Source: Thermomicrobiales bacterium
GTDB lineage: Bacteria; Chloroflexota; Chloroflexia; Thermomicrobiales; UBA6265
DNA: 43,523 nucleotides
Assembly (NCBI GenBank): GCA_041390825.1
Contig: JAWKPF010000035.1
Location: 1 to 43,523 of the forward strand
Reading direction: 5' to 3'
Made by a program: the position numbers and the translations under genes. The notes beneath the pieces are model-generated. The model did no database searches. It was not told the DNA's origin and was given only the letters and a program-made list of their open reading frames with translations. Positions 38,143 through 43,523 of this stretch are shown here, piece after piece; positions within the stretch are counted from its first letter, which is position 1, and every line of letters starts with the position of its first letter.

Positions 38143-39190
38143 ACTCGAAATCGGCCGGCAGCGACTTGATGAATCCAGCGATCAGTTTCGCCGCGCTGTC
38201 GAGGTCGGTGAGGCTGACCGTTTCGTTCGGCGAGTGCATATAGCGATTGGGAATCGAGACGAGTCCGGCCGCGGTGCCCGCTCCCGTGAGATACATCGCG
38301 TCCGCATCAGTTCCGCTGCTGCGCGGGTTGCCCTGTCGCTGCACCGGCAGGTCGTTCGCGGCGGCGTAGTCGTTCAGCGCCCGGTAGACCACCTCGTTCG
38401 TTGCCGAACCGCGCCCAAGCACCGGTCCCTTCGCCATTTTGATATCGCCGTTGCGCCACTTGTCTGCACCGGGATAGTCGGTGGCGTGGGTGACGTCGAT
38501 CACGATCGCTGCAGTGGGACTCAGTCGGAATGTGGCCGCATGTGCCCCGGCGAAAGCGATTTCTTCTTGCGTGGCGACGAGTGCGTAGGTATCGAACGCG
38601 GGGCGATCGTCAGCCAGCAGCCGCAGCGCTTCCAGGGCGACGAACGATCCCACCCGGTTGTCCAGACTGCGCGCGACGACGAGATCATCTGTCAGCTGCC
38701 TGAACGGAGCATCGATGACGATAGGATCGCCGATCTCGACCCGAGACTCTGCGTCTTCCTTGCCGGAGGCGCCAATGTCGATCCACAGGTCGCGCAGTTC
38801 CGGCACGCGGTTCTTGTCTTCGGCGGACATGCCGTGTGGCGCCTTGCGGCCCACCACGCCGGTGATGTCTCCATTGCGGCCCATGACGATCATCCGTTGC
38901 CCGATGATGACCTGCGTGTCCCATCCGCCGATCGCATCGAAGAGGAGGTAGCCGTTCTCATCGATGAGTGTGACCATGAGGCCGATCTCGTCGATGTGCC
39001 CTTCGATGACCATTACCGGGGCGCCCTCTTTCTTCAGGCGCGCCCAGGAGCTTCCCAGCACATCCCGGTCGACCTCATCGGCAAAGGTTGCCGCTTCTTC
39101 CCGCCAAACGCGCGATGGGCGAGATTCGAAACCGGATGGTCCGGGCGCATCCAGCAAACGGCGAAGAAACTCAAATGCACGTTGCTCCAC
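38132..39190 (-). CDS. M42 family metallopeptidase, copy 2
   Basis: This 352-residue paralogue of the peptidase at 25159 has the same length, but its sequence is quite different. Family residues are kept: MVIEGHIDEIGLMV (first metal His), RSLDNRVGSFVALEA (bridging Asp), TQEEIAFAGAHAA (catalytic Glu), VIDVTHATDYPG, RSSGTDADAMYLTGAGTAAG and PNRYMHSPNETVSL (last His). The GTG at 39190 is preferred because AGGAG lies ten bases before it; an in-frame ATG at 39277 adds 29 residues without conserved sequence. It is the last gene after the methyltransferase and overlaps mutM tail to tail. Confidence 0.92.
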   Translation of the reverse strand: MEQRAFEFLRRLLDAPGPSGFESRPSRVWREEAATFADEVDRDVLGSSWARLKKEGAPVMVIEGHIDEIGLMVTLIDENGYLLFDAIGGWDTQVIIGQRMIVMGRNGDITGVVGRKAPHGMSAEDKNRVPELRDLWIDIGASGKEDAESRVEIGDPIVIDAPFRQLTDDLVVARSLDNRVGSFVALEALRLLADDRPAFDTYALVATQEEIAFAGAHAATFRLSPTAAIVIDVTHATDYPGADKWRNGDIKMAKGPVLGRGSATNEVVYRALNDYAAANDLPVQRQGNPRSSGTDADAMYLTGAGTAAGLVSIPNRYMHSPNETVSLTDLDSAAKLIAGFIKSLPADFEFRP

Positions 39191-39236
39191 GAGTGGGTGC
39201 TCCTGTCGTATAGATCGTTCTGTCTCTGGGCGAATT

Positions 39237-40016
39237 CTATCGGGAAGCCACGAAGACGACCCGGCCATGGTCTTCACAAGCCGGACGTTTCACCTCGCCG
39301 GTGGCGTCGACGTATCCCAGAATCTCATCGAGGTGGAACCCCGCGTCGCGGAGCCAACCAACAACCACATCGATCGGCCACGCCCGTTCGACATGCTCTT
39401 CGTCGAAGCGCTCCCAATGTCCTGATTCGTCCCGGATGAAGGCGGTCATCACCAGCGGAGAAGCATCGAGGGCCGGATCGAACCAACTCCGGTAGGTGAC
39501 ATAAAGATCATCGTCATCGCAGGCGAGGACCAATCCATGCTCCCATGAGCGTTCGAGCCGAGAGCGTGTGTTCATGTCAAATACGAAGTGGCCGCCAGGA
39601 ACCAGCCGGCGGCGGACATTGCGAAAGAGCGTTCGAGCCGAGGCGTCGTCGTCGAGATAGTTGAACGCGTCGTAGATGCACGTGACGAGATCGAACGGGC
39701 CAGTCACCGGCGGATCGACCATATCACCCTCGAAAAAGTCGACACGCATGCTCGCTTGTTCGGCTGCAGCGCGGGCATGTTCGAGCATCTGAGTCGAGCG
39801 ATCGACCCCGATCGCCCGCAAACCAGCGCGCGCGAACACGAGCGTTGCCGATCCGGTGCCGCACCCAAGATCGAGCACTGATGCAGGAACACGACCGCGC
39901 GTTTCGAGCAAGGTGAGGATCACGCGCGCCATGCGCTCGCCGAAGGATCGCTGGCCGATCCGATCGTAGATGCGTGCGTAGGCCGAATAGGGTGGTGATC
40001 GATGCACGCGGGTCAC
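39237..40016 (-). CDS. Class I SAM-dependent methyltransferase
   Basis: This 259-residue methyltransferase has the SAM-binding motif I VLDLGCGTGSATLVFARAG (residues 47-65), motif II GVDRSTQMLEHAR, and DLVTCIYDAFNYL near residue 108 as motif IV, then LVPGGHFVFDMNT. The wording DAFNYL and FDMNT is typical of the Methyltransf_25 group of unknown substrate. The GTG start overlaps the stop of the HMG-CoA-lyase-like gene (GTGA). Confidence 0.88.
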   Translation of the reverse strand: MTRVHRSPPYSAYARIYDRIGQRSFGERMARVILTLLETRGRVPASVLDLGCGTGSATLVFARAGLRAIGVDRSTQMLEHARAAAEQASMRVDFFEGDMVDPPVTGPFDLVTCIYDAFNYLDDDASARTLFRNVRRRLVPGGHFVFDMNTRSRLERSWEHGLVLACDDDDLYVTYRSWFDPALDASPLVMTAFIRDESGHWERFDEEHVERAWPIDVVVGWLRDAGFHLDEILGYVDATGEVKRPACEDHGRVVFVASR

Positions 40017-40882
40017 GCGGCCGGACTTGCGAGCAAGGCTTCGACTGCCTCATGCACCACTGCGGAATCGACGCCATGCGGGATACCGCGTTCGTCCAGG
40101 TATGCGATCAATCGCTCGGTTGCCAGGTTGCCCGCGGCGCCCGGAGCGAATGGACAGCCACCCAATCCGCCTGCCGCCGAATCGAAGACGCGAACACCAT
40201 GATCGTAGGCGACGCCGATGTTGTGGACCGCCAACCCGTAGGTGTCGTGCATGTGCAATGCCAACCGTTCTGCCGGGATCGACCGCAACGTTGTTTCCAG
40301 CACGGCGATTGTCTGCTCGATGGTTGCTGCTCCGATCGTATCGGCCAGGCAGATCTCATCGCTGCCCATTTCGAGCAGTTCCTGTGCCAGATTGGCCGTC
40401 GCAGTTGGGGCAATATCGCCTTCGAACGGACAAGCGAACGCCATCGAGATATAGCCGCGTACCCAGATTCCATCCGCTTTGGCGCGCGCATAAATCGGCG
40501 CGAACCGCGCGAGCGACTCCGCGATCGTGCAATTGATATTGCGTTGGCTGAAGGTTTCGCTTGCCGATGCAAACACGGCCACACTGTCGACGCCGGCCGA
40601 AATGGCGCGATCGAACCCCTTTTCGTTCGGCGTCAGCACGAGATACCGCACGCCCGGAACCCGGTCGATTCCCTGCATGACCTCGAGCGCATCGGCCATC
40701 AGGGGGACTGCCTTGGGGTTGACGAAGCTGGTTGCCTCGATCGCTGTCAAACCGGATTGGGAGAGGGCATCGATGAATGCGATCTTCACTTCTGTTGCGA
40801 ACGGCCGCTCGTAGTTCTGTAGCCCATCACGAGGCGCGACCTCGACGATGCGCACTGCATTCGGGTCAACCTGGGTAGCCAT
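40013..40882 (-). CDS. Hydroxymethylglutaryl-CoA lyase-like enzyme
   Basis: This 289-residue HMGL-type TIM-barrel protein would split HMG-CoA to acetoacetate and acetyl-CoA, the last step of leucine breakdown. Sequence support: EVAPRDGLQN (catalytic Arg and Asp, residues 15-24), AFASATSF-type wording in EATSFVNPKAVPLMAD, HMHDTYGLAVHNIGVAYDHG (metal-binding His pair) and the signature loop GGLGGCPFAPGAAGNLATE with the catalytic Cys. Related carboligating or aldol-type lyases with other acyl-CoA substrates cannot be excluded. It overlaps the hydantoinase B gene by 17 bases. Confidence 0.92.
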   Translation of the reverse strand: MATQVDPNAVRIVEVAPRDGLQNYERPFATEVKIAFIDALSQSGLTAIEATSFVNPKAVPLMADALEVMQGIDRVPGVRYLVLTPNEKGFDRAISAGVDSVAVFASASETFSQRNINCTIAESLARFAPIYARAKADGIWVRGYISMAFACPFEGDIAPTATANLAQELLEMGSDEICLADTIGAATIEQTIAVLETTLRSIPAERLALHMHDTYGLAVHNIGVAYDHGVRVFDSAAGGLGGCPFAPGAAGNLATERLIAYLDERGIPHGVDSAVVHEAVEALLASPAA

Positions 40883-42494
40883 AGTCGCGTGCCGCGTGTT
40901 CAGCGTCGATGATGCCGGAGCGCAGGTCTTGCTCGATCAACGACCGGTCACGCTCGGACGCCGGAAAGTACCCGCCGCCGCCGGGCAAGTCGAGCGTGAT
41001 GCGCACCTCGGGATCGAGGCGGAGCGTGCCCTTTCCCTCGATCGAGCGACCGTCCGAGAGCTCGATGTTGCCCGGTTTCCCTGAGGAGCCGCCTGCAAAT
41101 CCTTGCGCGGGATGGTGCAAGCGGTCGAAGAGTCCCGAGAACGAGTAGGTCTGATTGGTTCGAACACCGAGTCGAAGCCGTTGACCGCACCCACCGCGAA
41201 ACTTGCCCGCTCCGCCTGAGTTCTCCCTGATCGATCGCTCATGAACGATCACCGGCGAAAGCTGCTCGATCACCTCGGCCGGGACGCCAGAAATGCCGCT
41301 CGGGAAGGCGGTGGCGTGCAGACCGTCCTTGATCGCCCGCGCGCCGGTGCCACCACACGAGAACCAGACATAGGCAAACGGATCGCCATCCATGTCGTAT
41401 CCCAGGAATTGCAGATTCCAGATATTGGCCGCTCCCTCGGCCATGACGCGGTCGGGAATCGCCTGCGCCAGGGCGCCAAAGACCGCCCCCGGAAGGAAGT
41501 GCCCCAGGATATGCCGGGCCGAGACCGGAGCAGGCGGCAGTGCGTTCAGAATGCTGCGCGGTGGCGCATCGACCGTCACCGGGCGGAAGCTGCCTTCGTT
41601 GTTGGGCACCTCCGGCGCGAGCGCGCACTTGAGCGCGTAGGTCGTGTAGGCGTGGGTGTAGTTCAGCACCACGTTGATGCCGCGCTCGCTCTCCATCGAG
41701 CTCCCAGCCCAGTCGACGTGCATCCGGTCGCCTGTTTTCTCGATGGCCACGGCGAGTTTCACTGGATGCTCGTACCCGTCCGACCAGACCTCGTTGCGAT
41801 AGATACCGTCCGGGAGTTCGCTGATCGCGCGGCGCATCGCCTGTTCTGACCGGTCGATGATCTCGTCAGCCAGCGGCTCGAGCGACTCCAGTCCGAACTC
41901 GCGCATGAACTCGATCAGCCGCTCCGCGCCAACATCGTTGCCGGCAGCTTGCGCGTAGATGTCGCCCAGCACGGGGTCCGGGGTGCGCACGTTGTGCGTA
42001 AGGATCTTGATGAGCTCCTCATTCAGATTCCCCTGCGCGAACAGCTTGGTGATCGGGATGAAGAGTCCCTCTTCGAAGATCGATCGCGCATCGGTCGAAA
42101 GCCCGATTCCGCCGATATCGAGCACATGACAGGTGTTGCCGAAGAACCCCACCAGCCGGTCGTCCAGAAAAACCGGCGTAATGACGGTGAAGTCGTGCAA
42201 GTGCCCTGATGTCTTCTGAGGATCGTTGGTGATCAGAACATCGCCAGGACGCAGCGTCTCCGCCGGATAGACGGCCAGAAAATGGTGAATACAGGTCGCC
42301 ATGGCGTTGATGTGTCCAGGAGTGCCTGTGACCGCCTGGGCGATCATGTTTCCGCGCGCATCGAATACACCCGCCGAGAGATCGCCCGCTTCGCGCACGA
42401 TCGAAGTGAAGCTGGTGCGCATCAGTGCGGCAGCCTGCTCGTTCACTACCGACACGAGCCGGTTCCACATGACTTCCAGACGAATGGCGTCCAT
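40866..42494 (-). CDS. Hydantoinase/oxoprolinase B subunit
   Basis: This 542-residue protein is of the HyuB family, the partner of HyuA in ATP-dependent hydantoinase, 5-oxoprolinase and acetone/acetophenone carboxylase complexes. Family sequences are REAGDLSAGVFDARGNMIAQ near residue 33, GDVLITNDPQKTSGHLHDF, PVFLDDRLVGFFGNTCHVLD, DWAGSS, GINVVLNYTHAYTTYALK and the C-terminal GGAGKFRGGCGQ with SDGRSI. The ATG at 42494 (MDAIR) is preferred over 42503 because AGGA lies eight bases upstream. No HyuA gene stands beside it, so the complex partner is elsewhere or it acts alone. Confidence 0.9.
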   Translation of the reverse strand: MDAIRLEVMWNRLVSVVNEQAAALMRTSFTSIVREAGDLSAGVFDARGNMIAQAVTGTPGHINAMATCIHHFLAVYPAETLRPGDVLITNDPQKTSGHLHDFTVITPVFLDDRLVGFFGNTCHVLDIGGIGLSTDARSIFEEGLFIPITKLFAQGNLNEELIKILTHNVRTPDPVLGDIYAQAAGNDVGAERLIEFMREFGLESLEPLADEIIDRSEQAMRRAISELPDGIYRNEVWSDGYEHPVKLAVAIEKTGDRMHVDWAGSSMESERGINVVLNYTHAYTTYALKCALAPEVPNNEGSFRPVTVDAPPRSILNALPPAPVSARHILGHFLPGAVFGALAQAIPDRVMAEGAANIWNLQFLGYDMDGDPFAYVWFSCGGTGARAIKDGLHATAFPSGISGVPAEVIEQLSPVIVHERSIRENSGGAGKFRGGCGQRLRLGVRTNQTYSFSGLFDRLHHPAQGFAGGSSGKPGNIELSDGRSIEGKGTLRLDPEVRITLDLPGGGGYFPASERDRSLIEQDLRSGIIDAEHAARDYGYPG

Positions 42495-42573
42495 CGATTT
42501 CATCCTGTGCGTGCTATCTGTGCCGGTCTTGTGGGGTTCGGCACTTCAGAAGCCGAGCATACCCGAAAGCCAA

Positions 42574-42603
42574 CTGGGCCGGTCCCATACGAGACCGGCC
42601 CAG
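42574..42603 (-). terminator. Putative terminator of the repeat-protein gene
   Basis: An 11-bp perfect stem (CTGGGCCGGTC at 42574-42584 with GACCGGCCCAG at 42593-42603) and an 8-base loop lie 28 bases past the minus-strand stop at 42632. The following bases on that strand (TTGGCTTTC) give only a weak T-tract. It separates the repeat-protein gene from hydantoinase B. Confidence 0.6.
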
Positions 42604-42631
42604 CATGCTCACATTGACTTGGCGGCCGAAG

Positions 42632-43523
42632 CTAGACGCATTCGACGACGGTTTCCACTTCCGGGGTGGCGGGAGATCCGAAGAGACCGGAAACCGGTGT
42701 CCCTGATCCCGTCGCCACTGGCGAGCCAGCGTGCGGGCTCGCATCAGGGCTCGCCTCGACGGTCGGGACGCACGTCGGCAATGCCGCGGGTGTCTCCGCC
42801 GGCTTGGTTCCCGACGCCTCCACTGTGCCCTCGGGCGCGCCGAACAAGTCGCTCGCGGATGGCGACGCCTCGGTTACGACCGGTGACGCGGTTGCGGTCG
42901 CCGCGACCGGGCTTGCCGCCTCCGTTGCCACCACCTCAGGCGACGCAACCTCCGTTGGCTCTTCGGTCGGCATCGCGGTTTCGGTTGGTTCCTCGGTGGG
43001 AACAGGAGTCTCGGTCGGAGCCTCAGTCGGTTCTTCCGTGGGAACGGCGGTTTCGGACGGCGCCTCAGTCGGTTCCTCCGTGGGAACGGCGGTTTCGGAC
43101 GGCGCCTCAGTCGGTTCCTCCGTGGGAACGGCGGTCTCGGTCGGCTCCTCTGTGGGAACAGAGGTCTGGGTCGGGGCTTCAGTCGGTTCTTCCGTTGGAG
43201 CAGTGGTCTCCGTGGGCGCTTCGGTTGGCTCTTCAGTTGCAGCCGCTTCGACGATCGCTGGCGATGCCGCTTCGGTCGCGACGACTTCTGGGGAGGCTGC
43301 TTCGGTCGCAGCCGGTTGCGCGGTCTCCGTGGCAGGATGGAGGTGGGCCTCGACGGATCCAACCGCCTCGGAAACCTTCGTTTCCGCTGCCTCGACTCGG
43401 CCGCCGACTTCGGTCTTGACTGTTGTGACCGCGCCGCTCACAGAGGTGCCCGCTGATTCCACATGTGAAGTCACGGTCCCGCTGATACTCGTCGCCGCGG
43501 CTTGAACCGTGCCTTCGGCTGCG
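42632..43523 (-). CDS. Low-complexity PTEEPTE-repeat protein (5' end outside window)
   Basis: The minus-strand frame stays open to the window edge, so the start is not seen. At least 297 residues are present: a helical Ala/Ser/Val-rich first part (VESAGTSVSGAVTTVKTEVG, then VEAAETKVSEAVGSVEAHL), a repeat of PTEEPTEAPxETAV units (see separate entry), flanking copies of ASPEVVATEAASP, and a C-terminal part with SASDLFGAPEG and VSGLFGSPATP, ending VVECV. The segment is very acidic and Thr/Pro-rich, of a kind used as an extended cell-surface stalk or mucin-like spacer, probably glycosylated outside the cell. The opposite strand also carries a long open frame caused by the repetitive composition; it is a shadow. 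No enzyme domain seen. Confidence 0.7.
   Translation of the reverse strand, partial: AAEGTVQAAATSISGTVTSHVESAGTSVSGAVTTVKTEVGGRVEAAETKVSEAVGSVEAHLHPATETAQPAATEAASPEVVATEAASPAIVEAAATEEPTEAPTETTAPTEEPTEAPTQTSVPTEEPTETAVPTEEPTEAPSETAVPTEEPTEAPSETAVPTEEPTEAPTETPVPTEEPTETAMPTEEPTEVASPEVVATEAASPVAATATASPVVTEASPSASDLFGAPEGTVEASGTKPAETPAALPTCVPTVEASPDASPHAGSPVATGSGTPVSGLFGSPATPEVETVVECV
42947..43240. repeat. Tandem 42-base (14-residue) repeats
   Basis: Eight units run without a gap in the minus-strand gene: six of 14 residues (PTEEPTEAPSETAV and close variants, the last cut short) and two of 10 residues (PTEEPTETAV, PTEEPTETAM) in which an APSE-type quartet is missing. The two central 42-base units around 43021-43120 are almost identical in DNA, so unequal crossing-over is recent or continuing. 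Confidence 0.85.

Noticed and set aside
42666..43505. Long open plus-strand frame opposite the PTEEPTE-repeat gene, rich in VSVGASVGSSVGTAV repeats.
   Set aside because: It is the mirror of the repeat composition; the minus-strand frame has a terminator hairpin after it, natural acidic Thr/Pro repeats and continues to the edge, so the plus frame is a shadow.

Overview
The window is GC-rich bacterial DNA with densely packed genes, many GTG starts and frequent 4-base gene overlaps. Gene content suggests a member of the Chloroflexota, most likely a Thermomicrobia-like lineage: a form II CO-dehydrogenase-like coxSLM cluster, an HspR-type MerR gene next to clpB, a DUF3352 exported protein, MEP-pathway ispE and GtrA/GT-C surface-glycan genes. 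This placement is inference from gene content; no rRNA, tRNA or other phylogenetic marker RNA was seen.

Layout. (1) 31-1695, minus: an intact three-gene operon of a VOC protein and two Rid-family proteins that both lack the catalytic arginine of classical RidA. (2) 1825-14735: a 13-kb zone in which every gene on both strands is broken by many small indels. The genes remain recognisable: S41 peptidase, GtrA flippase, FAD-dependent amine-oxidase-like enzyme, two large polytopic GT-C-like membrane proteins, a ThDP enzyme resembling 5-guanidino-2-oxopentanoate decarboxylase, an unassigned gene, an MFS exporter, coxS and the first part of coxL. Motifs are well kept between the shifts and the zone ends abruptly inside coxL, so unpolished long-read sequence is a better explanation than decay. 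(3) 14.7-17.7 kb: the rest of coxL, coxM and a strong terminator. (4) 17.7-19.8 kb, minus: VOC protein, TetR regulator with two palindromes over its promoter, and a glycerophosphodiesterase. (5) 19.8-22.95 kb: heat-shock locus hspR-clpB with a HAIR-like operator over a consensus promoter. (6) 23.0-30.5 kb, plus: a 44-residue membrane peptide, DUF3352 protein, M42 peptidase, a Tat-type peptide-binding protein (one frameshift), a CvpA-like zinc-ribbon membrane protein and an M20 amidohydrolase. (7) 36.2-30.5 kb, minus: a tight operon selD - diacylglycerol-kinase-like - rsmA - ispE - pseudokinase - degenerate metallo-beta-lactamase-like protein. (8) 36.3-38.1 kb, plus: DUF952 protein, small hypothetical and mutM. 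(9) 43.5-38.1 kb, minus: a repeat-rich protein cut by the window edge, hydantoinase B subunit, HMG-CoA-lyase-like enzyme, methyltransferase and a second M42 peptidase.

The most unusual content is the end of operon 7. A membrane-anchored protein kinase fold has lost essentially all catalytic residues (VAIK Lys, alpha-C Glu, HRD Asp, DFG Asp). It is followed by a membrane-anchored ComEC-like MBL domain that has lost its metal-binding motif. Two apparently dead enzymes with opposite membrane topology, co-transcribed with SelD, rRNA methylation and isoprenoid genes, could be a sensing or scaffolding pair; that function is inference only. No CRISPR array, insertion sequence, prophage or origin was recognised.
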